Part shown: piece by piece, positions 42,089 to 50,838 of the stretch
How positions within the stretch are numbered: position 1 is the first letter of the stretch
Layout: the number at the start of each line of letters is the position of its first letter
Assembly: GCA_963620985.1 (NCBI GenBank)
Contig: CAVFCI010000003.1
Location: 23,396-87,395, forward strand
From: F23-B02 sp963620985
Lineage (GTDB): Bacteria > Bacillota > Clostridia > Oscillospirales > Oscillospiraceae
Reading direction: 5' to 3'
DNA length: 64,000 nucleotides
Position numbers and translations under genes: made by a program
Notes under the pieces: model-generated
The model's database searches: none
What the model was told of the DNA's origin: nothing
Seen by the model: only the letters and a program-made list of their open reading frames with translations

Positions 42089-42667
42089 TTACCTCCTTAT
42101 TTTGTTTGAAATAAATCCCGCTACTATGGAAACGCCTGCAATACAGCTTCCTGTATAATACATTGAAAGCGCTTTAGATGGCTCGCAAAAACTTGCAAAT
42201 ATAATGCCCCAAAATAAGCTGAGTAGAGCAAGTCCCATTCCGATTATACGAAGTTTCCTTTGACGTTTTAGGGAAACCGTTTTGTTAGCCGCTTCAACAG
42301 GTGCAACAAATACGAAAAGCACAAACATACATGCACTGGTAATAGCGCCGTAATTCATACACTTATAAACATGATTGTTTATGGCGATGGCTATTAGATA
42401 GGCCAAAGAGAAAATAATCAAACAACGTGTGTGGGACGTGGCATGGTATCCTCCTCCAGTTATACGATACTGAACAAAACCCAGTAAATATAATGTCCAG
42501 GAAAATGGAACATCCAGCAAAGCAGAAGATAAATGCAGTATGGCTATCCCTGCAAAACTGGATAGCAAGAGTTCAAAACCATAAGTGTAAATATTCTCTT
42601 CAGATGCATCAATGGTTCTGCATGAAATTAAGAGGTTAACAAAAAAGGATGAAAGCTTTACAAACAT
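42089..42667 (-). CDS. agrB: AgrB-like membrane endopeptidase (accessory gene regulator B)
   Basis: A 192-residue polytopic membrane Cys protease that cleaves and cyclises the AgrD peptide. The catalytic pair is visible in GGGYHATSHTRC: His75 and Cys82, seven apart as in Staphylococcus aureus AgrB. Hydrophobic segments flank it (FELLLSSFAGIAILHLSSAL, LIIFSLAYLIAIAI, ACMFVLFVFVAP and others). The SD is weak (GGGG). A 186-bp AT-rich gap separates it from the permease gene upstream, so a separate promoter is possible. The gene ends in AGG AGG TAA, which also serves as the agrD SD. Confidence 0.92.
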   Translation of the reverse strand: MFVKLSSFFVNLLISCRTIDASEENIYTYGFELLLSSFAGIAILHLSSALLDVPFSWTLYLLGFVQYRITGGGYHATSHTRCLIIFSLAYLIAIAINNHVYKCMNYGAITSACMFVLFVFVAPVEAANKTVSLKRQRKLRIIGMGLALLSLFWGIIFASFCEPSKALSMYYTGSCIAGVSIVAGFISNKIRR

Positions 42668-42852
42668 AATATTTACAACCCCATAATCACTTGTGATTTA
42701 AGCATATAAAAGATTCACCTGATCTGGCCGATGGACATAATGAGGATGATTTTGCGCCACAAAAGGTGAAAAAGTCTTGAAATGACAGTGAAATTATCAC
42801 ACAACAGCTGCTATTCGGTATGGCGCGGCTCCCGGAAAAACAACGTTCACTA

Positions 42853-44073
42853 TCATTCTGCTTTAAGGTATTTCACGATCTCCACTTTTGTTGCTCTATA
42901 CGCAAAGAACAAGCTGAACACAAGAGTAAGGCTGAGGCTGCACACGGCAAACATCAGCACGGAACCGGTCGAGGCGGATACAGTCCATGTATTTCCCAAT
43001 GCAAAATGCTGATAGAGCTTATAAACTGCCAGAGTATCCGCTGTGATCGCCACAGCAAGCAAGGTGCTGCACAGCATTACTATAATGCTCTCCAGCAGAA
43101 ACTGTCCTATAACGGAAAAAGCAGAGGCACCTATCGCCCGCTTTACTCCGATCTCAAACCGTCGATCCGACAAGGCGTTGGAAAAGCAGCCGAACAAGTT
43201 GATGCTGAGCAGTATGTATAAGACAACCGTGATAAGAAATTTGACCTGAGTCTGCGCCTGTATCTTTTCCGTGGCCGCGTTTTGCGCAAGGCACACGGCG
43301 TGCAGCACAAGGTCGAATTTCTGAGCATATGCCGCGATTTTCTCCGGCTGAGAGGAATTAAACAGTATAACAGACCTTGCAGTGAGCAGCTCAGTTGCGT
43401 CCGAGCCGCTCAATATGGATTGGGAAACATAAATTCTGGCCTCTCCAACGAGATGCCCGTCTTTATTGTAGTACAGCGATCCCTCGCCGATATCCTCGCA
43501 CACGCCCACTACCTCGGTTTCCCAAACCATATGCTCTCCGTCAGCCAGACTGACAGGGACTGCCAGCTTCATCGGCAGTTTGCCGTCGGAGGAGACGGAG
43601 CGAAAAAAGCTTTCATTTATAATGGCTTTATTGCCGCTGAGCGGAAAACCCTCGCCCATTATCACATCTACATTTGTGGTGTAATTCTCTTGAATATTCT
43701 CATCGCTAATATCACGAAATACGAATGAGGCATTATTCGGGAGAATTGAAATTGTGGCACGAACACTGTCGTATTGCTTCAGAATGGTGTCAGTTTCCAC
43801 AAATCTATAGCCGGAGGTCGAGGGCAGCCGGTCATTGACCTGCTTTTCAAGAATGCTGATCTCGCCGCTGTTTTCATATGTGTAAGCCATGACGATTTCC
43901 CGAGGAGAGGCGAATATTTCCTTGTAGGAGTTATATATACTTGAATCCGCAAAAATCAGATATCCGAGCAGTATGGCAAAGGAAAATACTATGGTTATTG
44001 AGAGCATCGCGTAGCTGCGAAAGTTCCGCAGAACCATTTTGCAGGCATGTCGGAAATGAGATTCATGCCTCAT
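42853..44073 (-). CDS. MacB/FtsX-type ABC permease
   Basis: A 406-residue membrane protein. One N-terminal helix (AMLSITIVFSFAILLGYLIF) is followed by a large extracytoplasmic MacB_PCD-type domain (about 45-270), then three C-terminal helices (LITVVLYILLSINLFGCFSNALSDRRFEIGVKRAIG is the FtsX signature). It works as a mechanotransmission transporter with the adjacent ATPase. It is an alternative to lantibiotic-immunity permeases. The ATG at 44073 overlaps the ATPase 3' end by 11 nt and has GGAGGGAGG before it. Confidence 0.88.
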   Translation of the reverse strand: MRHESHFRHACKMVLRNFRSYAMLSITIVFSFAILLGYLIFADSSIYNSYKEIFASPREIVMAYTYENSGEISILEKQVNDRLPSTSGYRFVETDTILKQYDSVRATISILPNNASFVFRDISDENIQENYTTNVDVIMGEGFPLSGNKAIINESFFRSVSSDGKLPMKLAVPVSLADGEHMVWETEVVGVCEDIGEGSLYYNKDGHLVGEARIYVSQSILSGSDATELLTARSVILFNSSQPEKIAAYAQKFDLVLHAVCLAQNAATEKIQAQTQVKFLITVVLYILLSINLFGCFSNALSDRRFEIGVKRAIGASAFSVIGQFLLESIIVMLCSTLLAVAITADTLAVYKLYQHFALGNTWTVSASTGSVLMFAVCSLSLTLVFSLFFAYRATKVEIVKYLKAE

Positions 44074-44710
44074 GCAGAAAACCTCCCTCCAAACGCAGTA
44101 CCGTATCCGCTGCCTTGGCTGTCTGCTCATCATGGGTAATTAAAATGATGCCCCTGCCTTGCTGATGTTCATGGCGCAGCAGCGAGATGATGATCTCGCG
44201 GTTTGCAGGATCAAGATTGCCAGTGGGCTCATCCGCTAAAATCAGGCACGGATCCAAGATCAGAGCCCGTGCAACGGCCACACGCTGTTTTTCGCCGCCG
44301 GATAGGGTAACGACCCGCCGAGAAAGCAGATGCTCAATTTTAAGAAGCGAGATCAGTCTGTCGAAATTCCGACTGTCCCCGCCGTCCTCGTACATGCACG
44401 GCAGAAGGATATTCTCTTTACAGGACAGGGTAGGGATGAGGTTGTAGCTCTGAAATATAAAGCCGATATCATGCAGCCGCAGCTTGGGGTAGTCCACACC
44501 TGCGCGGATCAGAGTTCCGTTAAAGCTGTATTCGCCGCCGTCATGGCTTTCCACAAGCCCGAGAATATTCATAAGAGTTGATTTGCCGGAGCCGGAGGAG
44601 CCGAGAATCGTCACATAGCTGTCATTGCTAACACAAAGGTTTATGTCCTGCAAAACAGGACGGTCATAGGACTTGCGGACATGGGACAGCCTCAGATCAA
44701 GATCCCTCAT
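44063..44710 (-). CDS. MacB/LolD-family ABC ATPase
   Basis: 215 residues. Walker A GSSGSGKSTLMN, Q-loop FIFQSYNLIPTL, signature LSGGEKQRVAVARAL, Walker B LILADEPTGNLD, switch ITHDEQT. It powers the adjacent FtsX-type permease. Its start follows the membrane-fusion gene stop by one base, with GGTGGAG as SD inside that gene. Confidence 0.95.
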   Translation of the reverse strand: MRDLDLRLSHVRKSYDRPVLQDINLCVSNDSYVTILGSSGSGKSTLMNILGLVESHDGGEYSFNGTLIRAGVDYPKLRLHDIGFIFQSYNLIPTLSCKENILLPCMYEDGGDSRNFDRLISLLKIEHLLSRRVVTLSGGEKQRVAVARALILDPCLILADEPTGNLDPANREIIISLLRHEHQQGRGIILITHDEQTAKAADTVLRLEGGFLHEA

Positions 44711-44711
44711 A

Positions 44712-45557
44712 TTAGTTCTCCACCAATGTTTTGTATCCAGAATCGCAGAAGGATCCCTCTTCTACGCCGCTGATGCAGATATAGGTTCCGTCTGTATATC
44801 CAATTTGCACTTCGGCTTCGGAAAGAAAATGTCCGTCCTGAGTTACCGTTCGCAGAAAATAAGAGTCAGAACCTGCCTTCCTGTACACGCATTCCGCATT
44901 TACCACGAGAGCCTGAGTATATACTTTTCCGGTAGTCAAAGTTAATTCGCTGAAGGCCTGACCGTATCGCAGACCGTCCGTGTCATATTTAATCAGCACT
45001 CTGGTCAGATTTTCGTCCGTGCAGATATCATCCACCTTCAGCACGGTAAGCCGGCTTCCGTTTTCATCTGTTAATTTCAGCGATTCGCGTTCCAAAACAG
45101 CTCGCTGCGTGCTGCTTACATAACATTCCAGAGCAAGATCATCCAGAGAATCCATTCGCAGATAGGGTGCAGTCCCCAGATCGATCTCCCTGATCACGCC
45201 GCGGCAGTCGGATAAAATTTTTCTGCTTCCGTCATAAGCAATCACGTCGCCCGGATGGAGTACATCCCCAATGGCAACAATAAATCTGAGGCTGTATGGA
45301 TCGCTGACGTTAAGCTCTGCGAAAAAAACCGACGCACTGACAATGGTCCCGCTGATCGTAATGGTTTCCTCAATGTCACGTCGGACAATGGGCACAACGT
45401 CGCCGTAGGCAAGCTCCTCTACCACCGGAACTGTTTCCGCTTGGTACCGAAGCTGTTCATTACGGGAAATGATATACAGAAGTCCCACCGGCATAAGCAG
45501 CAGACATACCAAAACCAAGTAAAATGCTTTGGTCAAAACTTTCTTGAATATGTACAT
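44712..45557 (-). CDS. Membrane-fusion (HlyD/MacA-like) protein of the ABC system
   Basis: 281 residues. One N-terminal helix (AFYLVLVCLLLMPVGLLYII), then an extracytoplasmic region with lipoyl-like and beta-barrel parts (TITISGTIVSASVFFAELNV ... VLHPGDVIAYDGSRKILSDC). It lacks the long coiled-coil hairpin of Gram-negative MacA, as expected in a monoderm. It links the permease to the wall side. GAGGGAAA precedes the start. It lies second in the efflux operon, between lipoprotein and ATPase. Confidence 0.8.
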   Translation of the reverse strand: MYIFKKVLTKAFYLVLVCLLLMPVGLLYIISRNEQLRYQAETVPVVEELAYGDVVPIVRRDIEETITISGTIVSASVFFAELNVSDPYSLRFIVAIGDVLHPGDVIAYDGSRKILSDCRGVIREIDLGTAPYLRMDSLDDLALECYVSSTQRAVLERESLKLTDENGSRLTVLKVDDICTDENLTRVLIKYDTDGLRYGQAFSELTLTTGKVYTQALVVNAECVYRKAGSDSYFLRTVTQDGHFLSEAEVQIGYTDGTYICISGVEEGSFCDSGYKTLVEN

Positions 45558-45578
45558 GGAATTTCCCTCAGTCGGCTG

Positions 45579-46691
45579 TCATTTCCCAACTGCATTGATA
45601 TAGCTAATGTAGTAAGAAAGAACATCAATACCTTCTTCATTCGCTATATAAGCAAAAGCGTCCGGAAGTGATTGGGCGAAATAGAAAGGAATGCCCAGCT
45701 CATAGGTTTCGCCGCTGCACTGATACTCAAGCATAAGGTATCTTGCATCCCAGCCGCCCAGAGAGCCTGCGAAAAATGGATCCGCGATTCGGACGTTCAG
45801 GCAGACGTGATCACCGGCCTCCAGCTCAATTGGTTGCACTGTATCCCACTCTGTATCGATCACTGCGCCGTCAGCTGCGGACTGGACGACAGATACGCTT
45901 TGAATCTTCACATCCTCAGTACCGTAAAACCGAATTCCTGTGATACGAACATCGTTGGCGGCGGTATATTTTATGTTGTCCAACATTATGCTGCCGTCGC
46001 TGCTGATATCTGTACTGAAGCCGAAATAAGCGACATTATCGCCACAATTCAGACTGAAGTTGGGATCACCGGCGTACTCCCCTGCTTCGGATGTCTTGCC
46101 GCAGAGCGTTCCGAGCTGATATGTCCGTGTTTCACCCTTTACAGTCACTGACAGAGCATCCAAAACGGCATCGCCATCCACAGTCTCAATGGGAACGCAA
46201 AGTGCCAGCACATATCGATAGAGCACAGGCTTTTTGCTCTCATCCAGCTTACGAAAGGCGCTGCGCATGCCGTCAATTTCTGCTTTGCGTTCAGCTGAAA
46301 GCGATCCTGCTGTATACTTCAAAAGCTCGTCAGCAGAGACTCCCTGATATAAAAGAAATATATCTTCGTATATAACGCATTTGCCGGTATCTCCGTCATA
46401 AGGGTCAAGATAATAGATCATGTCCCCGCCTGTTGATGTGCTGACATCAACATCGCTTTGTTCCAGTGGTGATGCAGACAGCAGCGTCAAGTTAATGCTG
46501 TTTGTTGACACAAAACCCTGTTCATAGATCATAAAGCAATTATTGTCGAATAATCCCCAATAGTTTTGCGGAATTTCAGGGAATACCAAATCGCTTGATG
46601 CAGTTTTCCCCGCAGTTTCCTGCGACGAACAGGCTGCAAGAACAATGATCAGCATAATCGCCGCAGACAGCCCGAATACTTGCTTTCTCAT
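45579..46691 (-). CDS. Lipoprotein, first gene of the efflux/agr operon
   Basis: 370 residues. Lipoprotein signal MRKQVFGLSAAIMLIIVLAA with Cys at 21 (LAACSS). The mature protein is acidic, with repeated SVTVKGETRTYQLGT and MLEYQCSGETYELGIP-like strands; no family recognised. It may be a surface sensor or immunity partner for whatever the ABC system exports. GGGAGG lies 8 nt before the ATG. A promoter with TATAAT lies 60 bp upstream. Confidence 0.75.
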   Translation of the reverse strand: MRKQVFGLSAAIMLIIVLAACSSQETAGKTASSDLVFPEIPQNYWGLFDNNCFMIYEQGFVSTNSINLTLLSASPLEQSDVDVSTSTGGDMIYYLDPYDGDTGKCVIYEDIFLLYQGVSADELLKYTAGSLSAERKAEIDGMRSAFRKLDESKKPVLYRYVLALCVPIETVDGDAVLDALSVTVKGETRTYQLGTLCGKTSEAGEYAGDPNFSLNCGDNVAYFGFSTDISSDGSIMLDNIKYTAANDVRITGIRFYGTEDVKIQSVSVVQSAADGAVIDTEWDTVQPIELEAGDHVCLNVRIADPFFAGSLGGWDARYLMLEYQCSGETYELGIPFYFAQSLPDAFAYIANEEGIDVLSYYISYINAVGK

Positions 46692-46751
46692 ATTGCCAGC
46701 CTCCCTGTTTTTCGTTCCGATGCCAACATAGCTTGATCTTTCCTTGTAATA

Positions 46752-46780
46752 ATTATACTCGAGCTGCCAGCATGCAGCAA
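46752..46780 (-). promoter_or_regulatory. Promoter of the efflux/agr operon
   Basis: On the minus strand, TATAAT (46752-46757) is preceded by TTGCTG (46775-46780) with a 17-bp spacer. The weak -35 box suits an activated promoter. Confidence 0.55.
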
Positions 46781-47218
46781 GAGTTTAGGCACAACAGGTT
46801 GCTTCTTTGGCGTGAACGGCAGTATACTACGTTGAAAAAACAGAAAGAGTACGATATAATATCGTCTGAAACCATTCATCTTGATTTTTTGCTTTTGATG
46901 ACATATTTGGGAAGCGTTTTAACTCCTCTGCTGATATGTTTATTGCGCGAGTCCTTGTATTAAACTGCCGACTAACACGATGGCTATTGCAAGCGTACAG
47001 GTGATTTACAGTTTTAATAGAGCTCAAATGTGTTCTAACAAGACAATCGCAAACTTTTGATGTATTTGTAAGAGATTTAACTCCGTATGGGCGCATTTGA
47101 GCCTATCTGCACAAAGCGTATGTGCTATCATTAATCAGTGGTAAGATTCACAATATATAAAAGACTACTGTTATCGAATACCATATAAGGCTTAATTGGA
47201 TGGGAGGCGTGAGTCGCT
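46781..47218. promoter_or_regulatory. Divergent AT-rich regulatory region with a candidate LytTR direct repeat
   Basis: 438 bp without a convincing gene. ACAGTTTTA (47008-47016) and TGTGTTCTA (47029-47037) are in direct orientation, 21 bp start to start, which is the spacing of AgrA/LytTR sites. A TATATA/TATAAA box at 47154-47161 may serve the regulator gene. All assignments here are tentative. Confidence 0.35.
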
Positions 47219-47914
47219 TTGGACAAGATCCGTATCGGAATATGTGACGACGAGGTTGCAGATTTGATTGCAGTGCTTCAGTTGGCTCAAGAGTATGATG
47301 CTGGGCAGCAAATGCACATTTCAACATATGTACGGGCAGCAGACCTTTTAGCAGAAGCAAAAAATGCGGCTTTCGATATTGCCTTGTTGGATATTGAGAT
47401 GGAGCCTCCAACGGGATTTGATGTGGCAAAGGAGCTAATAGCCCTAGAGAGACCGCCAGTCATTATTTTTACGACAAAAAGCAGTGCATATTCTTTGAAG
47501 GGATATGGTATCGCATTGCGTTATTTGCAGAAGCCGTTGGTAAAAAACGACTTTTATGAAGCGATGGACGCTGCAATTCGAGAGGTGAAAGCCCATCGAT
47601 TCTCATTTGCAGTCGGAAATACAATGATCGTTTTGCCGATCAGCGACGTTCAGTATATAGAAATGTTCGGACATTATGCCATAGTGCATGACGCACGAAA
47701 TGAATATAGCTTTCGCAGTACTCTGAAGGAGATCATCGCCGGATTGCCCAAAGGCTATTTTGCGATGCCCCACAAAAGCATTTTGGTCAATTTGGAACAT
47801 ATAAAATCCGCAACATCCACAGACCTCCTAATGGCCAACGGTGACAGATTGCCAATCAGCAGGAGAAAGCAGCAGGAATTTAACCAAATATTTTTTGCCT
47901 TTCTGGGGAGGTAA
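47219..47914 (+). CDS. LytTR-family response regulator (AgrA-like)
   Basis: 231 residues. The receiver domain has acidic pocket DDE (residues 10-12), phospho-acceptor Asp58 in LLDIEM, and a Lys in LQKPL. The LytTR DNA-binding domain follows (ISDVQYIEMFGHYAIVHD ... FAMPHKSILVNLEHIK). It starts with TTG at 47219 behind GGGAGG. It is divergent from the operon that ends in agrBD, which it probably controls. The kinase gene starts 4 nt after its stop. Confidence 0.93.
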   Translation: MDKIRIGICDDEVADLIAVLQLAQEYDAGQQMHISTYVRAADLLAEAKNAAFDIALLDIEMEPPTGFDVAKELIALERPPVIIFTTKSSAYSLKGYGIALRYLQKPLVKNDFYEAMDAAIREVKAHRFSFAVGNTMIVLPISDVQYIEMFGHYAIVHDARNEYSFRSTLKEIIAGLPKGYFAMPHKSILVNLEHIKSATSTDLLMANGDRLPISRRKQQEFNQIFFAFLGR

Positions 47915-47918
47915 GCAG

Positions 47919-49184
47919 GTGTATATTGCTTCCGAATTGTTAATTGTCCTGATAGAGATTGCTATTATTCATTTATATTTGCAGGGGCTGTTTGTCAAGA
48001 AAGCGCTTCCGCTGTGGCTGTGGCTTTTGAGCTACTTTTTGTTCGGCGCCGCAGCTTCGGTTCTTTCCTTCATGCCTGACGCATCTTACATAAGGCTTAC
48101 ATTCTTCGGTGTCGGAGTTTTCATCTTAGGGTGGCGTCTTTTTACATCAACGGTTATACAAGCGGTTTTTTACAGTGCCTTATTTTGTGCAGTTTTCATT
48201 TTGACTGACGTTTTAATGTACCTTCTGCTTAACATGTTTCAGCTCGATAGTTCTCAGCTGCTTGCTGCTGGACTGCCCAGGGTGATTTGGAGCATTGCGT
48301 CCCATGCAATGACATTTACACTTGTGCTGATCATTGTTTCCATTGTTAACAGAGGCCGTTCGGTCATCACCTTGCCGTTTATACTGGCAATTGTGCCGGG
48401 ATGTATAATAAGTATTGTTTTAGGCTGTTATTTCTGCCGTATCGCTCAAAATGGCGATAATTTGTTTCCGGTTCCATTTCTGCTGGCCTCGATCGGCTTG
48501 ATATATATGAATATATTGCTGGTGTTTTATGCTCAACAGGCAAAAGCGGTATCAGATGAAAAAATGGAGCTGGAGTTAGAAAAACAGCACTATATCATGC
48601 AGGAACAGTATTATGAGCAGCTGCGCAGTGAGCAAAATGAAATTCGTGCGCTGTTCCACGAAATCAACAAATACTTGCTGGCAATGCACGCTCTGATCGA
48701 TGTGAACGATTTGCAGCAAGCATCTCGGACACTTCAAGATGCCGAAGAATTGTTTGGCGAGCTCGGTCAGGTGACGGATGTCGGCAATTCCGTTATCAGC
48801 ATCATTTTAAATGAGTATCGGCTGAAAATGGCTACAGATGAGATCTCTTTTTCTTTTGATGTAAGTATTCCGCCAAATTTGGGAATCACGGCAGTCGATG
48901 CCTATATATTACTTGGAAATGCTCTGGATAACGCAATTGCTGCCTGTGCGCTGCTTCCTCCGCCCGAAAGATATGTTCACCTGCAGATGAAGAAATTTCA
49001 CGATATCCTGTTTTTCCAAATCCGCAACCCGTTTCCGGAAGCATATCATGTGCGCAAGCAGGAAAAGGAGCATGGATATGGTTTAAAAAACATAAAAAAG
49101 TGTGTTGAGAAATATGGCGGAGATGTTCAAGTGTCAACTACCGACTTTGTGTTTGAGCTTTCTGCGCGCATAAACATCGGATAG
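47919..49184 (+). CDS. GHKL-type sensor histidine kinase (AgrC-like)
   Basis: 421 residues. Five to six N-terminal transmembrane helices (to about residue 205), a coiled-coil linker, then the GHKL kinase: H-box ALFHEINKYL (His near 247), N-box GNALDNAIAAC, G-box GYGLKNIKKC. This is the layout of peptide-sensing AgrC/ComD kinases. The start is GTG at 47919, 7 nt after GGGGAGG and 4 nt after the regulator stop. A longer frame from 47841 overlaps the regulator and lacks an SD. Likely ligand: the thiolactone from the agrD gene 6 kb away. Confidence 0.92.
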   Translation: MYIASELLIVLIEIAIIHLYLQGLFVKKALPLWLWLLSYFLFGAAASVLSFMPDASYIRLTFFGVGVFILGWRLFTSTVIQAVFYSALFCAVFILTDVLMYLLLNMFQLDSSQLLAAGLPRVIWSIASHAMTFTLVLIIVSIVNRGRSVITLPFILAIVPGCIISIVLGCYFCRIAQNGDNLFPVPFLLASIGLIYMNILLVFYAQQAKAVSDEKMELELEKQHYIMQEQYYEQLRSEQNEIRALFHEINKYLLAMHALIDVNDLQQASRTLQDAEELFGELGQVTDVGNSVISIILNEYRLKMATDEISFSFDVSIPPNLGITAVDAYILLGNALDNAIAACALLPPPERYVHLQMKKFHDILFFQIRNPFPEAYHVRKQEKEHGYGLKNIKKCVEKYGGDVQVSTTDFVFELSARINIG

Positions 49185-49245
49185 TGGGTGAGATTTAAAT
49201 TACAATCCCCCAAGTTTCAATGTTTTGCAGGCGTTGGCAAGCAAG

Positions 49246-49300
49246 GTCTTTTGGAGCCAAAAGACAGCAGGCGGAGACTCTGACGAGTCCCCGCCTTTTG
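49246..49300. terminator. Bidirectional terminator between kinase and relaxase genes
   Basis: GGCGGAGACTC / GAGTCCCCGCC (49270-49295) is followed by TTTTG on the plus strand. A second stem GTCTTTTGG / CCAAAAGAC (49246-49265) supplies the minus-strand U-run. The rest of 49185-49368 has no gene. Confidence 0.7.
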
Positions 49301-49368
49301 CTTGATGGGGCGTTCCCCATACCCCCTGTGACACAGATTTCATCTGTGGCTGCGCGATGTGCCATCGC

Positions 49369-50775
49369 TTATTTTTCCTCGCGCTGCCGCTCGGTGGTCT
49401 GCCGGTTCTGTTCATCCAGCCCCAGCAGATAGGCGGCGTTGGCCTTGTGGATCAGCAGCTCCCGCATCTGCTCCTGCGCCCGGTGGTACTCGGCGTAGGC
49501 CGCCTTTTTCTCTGCCAGCAGCCTTGCAAATTCTTCGTTCAGGCTCCTGACCGTGGGCAGCTTTTTCAGACCGAACGCATCAAAGGCTTTCTTTGCCGCC
49601 TTGTGGATGAGGATATCCCCCTCATGCTCCGCAAGGTATTTTTTTGAATACCCCGCCTTGCGGTAGCCGGTGTAAACACTGCGGGTTCCGGAATAGTTCA
49701 TAATGTGCGTCCGCAAAGTCTGTATCTCGCTCATGCGCGCTTCCGCCGCCTTTATGGCCGCCCTCAAATCATAGAACCGCTTCTCCGCATCGGCGACGGC
49801 GTCGGCCAGCGCATCAAAGTCGGCAAAGCCCTTTTCCTCCAGATATATCAGCGTCTTTGCCATCTGCTTGAGCCTTACCACCTTCATCGCCTGATCGTAG
49901 CGGTAGCCTTTTCCTGCGTTGAGCTTCGCCTCAATGTCGGAAATCAGCGTGGCGCGCTCCCTGCGCTTCGGATATTTTTTCCTGACAAAGGGCTTGTGCG
50001 TCCTGCTTCCCGCAAGGACGGCGCGCAGCTCCTGCTCGGAATATCCCTCGCCCAGGGAATCCAGGCGGATGCTCTGTTTCTGGTTTTCGTGCCGCAGCGA
50101 CAGCCTGCCCTTTCGGGCGACGGAATAGCCGGAATCCTTCAAAAGCGCCAGCAGCGCGTCGAAATCTCCGGGCTGCTTTTCAAGCGCCGCGTCTATCGCC
50201 ATGCGCAGAAGATCGCGGTTTGAGGGCTTGTCGTGACCGCCGCGCCATTTGTTGTAGCTCAACCCGTGCCTTTGCGGATTCTCCACCACGGACAGCCGGT
50301 GCTCGGCGCAGATCAGGTCGGACAGCCTGCGGACGGCGCGGTAGCTCCCGATGAAGTTCTTGAACTTCCGCGTACAGTCCAGCGCCGTGGAGTTCCAGTA
50401 GATGTGGTTGTGAATGTGCTTTTTGTCGGTGTGGGTGCAGACAAGAAATGCGTGCTCGCTCTTTAGGAAGCGTTTGGCAAATTCGTAGCCGATGCGATTG
50501 GCCTCCTCCGGCGTAACCTCTCTGGGCTTAAAGGACTGCCGTACCTGATAGGCGATGACGTCGCTTTCCTGCACCCTTCCGGTCAACTCCCGGTACTCCC
50601 GCTTGGACAGGGCAAATTCGGAAACGGCGGTCTCCGGCTCGCAGGCGAACGCGGAGATCAGCGCACCGCCCTCGGTCTTATCCGGGTTCATGCCGTACTC
50701 CGTCCGGTCGGCAAGGCACTGTGCCAGTGTCTTGCCCTTGTTTAAGTGCATGGGTATGATTCGTGTGGTCGCCAT
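49369..50775 (-). CDS. MobA/MobL-type relaxase of the ICE
   Basis: Nicks and covalently binds the transferred strand at oriT. 468 residues. An N-terminal relaxase domain (about 1-230) has the three-His metal motif HTDKKHIHNH (115-124). A helical C-terminal half (EAKLNAGKGYRYDQAMKVV ... EFARLLAEKKAAYAEYHRAQ) is rich in coiled coil. This matches the relaxases of Tn1549-like elements. A terminator-like hairpin ends only a few bases upstream of its SD GGAGGG, suggesting controlled expression. MobC is encoded 0.45 kb upstream. Confidence 0.93.
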   Translation of the reverse strand: MATTRIIPMHLNKGKTLAQCLADRTEYGMNPDKTEGGALISAFACEPETAVSEFALSKREYRELTGRVQESDVIAYQVRQSFKPREVTPEEANRIGYEFAKRFLKSEHAFLVCTHTDKKHIHNHIYWNSTALDCTRKFKNFIGSYRAVRRLSDLICAEHRLSVVENPQRHGLSYNKWRGGHDKPSNRDLLRMAIDAALEKQPGDFDALLALLKDSGYSVARKGRLSLRHENQKQSIRLDSLGEGYSEQELRAVLAGSRTHKPFVRKKYPKRRERATLISDIEAKLNAGKGYRYDQAMKVVRLKQMAKTLIYLEEKGFADFDALADAVADAEKRFYDLRAAIKAAEARMSEIQTLRTHIMNYSGTRSVYTGYRKAGYSKKYLAEHEGDILIHKAAKKAFDAFGLKKLPTVRSLNEEFARLLAEKKAAYAEYHRAQEQMRELLIHKANAAYLLGLDEQNRQTTERQREEK

Positions 50776-50788
50776 ATTCCCTCCATGG

Positions 50789-50819
50789 AAAAAGACGCAG
50801 GAGGGAGCCTGCGCCTTTT
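50789..50819 (-). terminator. Terminator-like hairpin immediately before the relaxase SD
   Basis: On the minus strand, AAAAGGCGCAGG / CCTGCGTCTTTT with one G-U wobble and TTTTT at the end. The relaxase SD follows within about 5 nt. Confidence 0.8.
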
Positions 50820-50838
50820 CACATTCCGCATATTCCGT

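Noticed and set aside
47841..47918. Longer ATG start for the sensor kinase
   Set aside because: It overlaps the regulator gene and lacks an SD; GTG at 47919 has GGGGAGG and follows the regulator stop.
49185..49368. oriT next to the relaxase 3' end
   Set aside because: The spacer has a conserved-looking string and two hairpins, but I could not recognise a nic site; the hairpins are better explained as a terminator.
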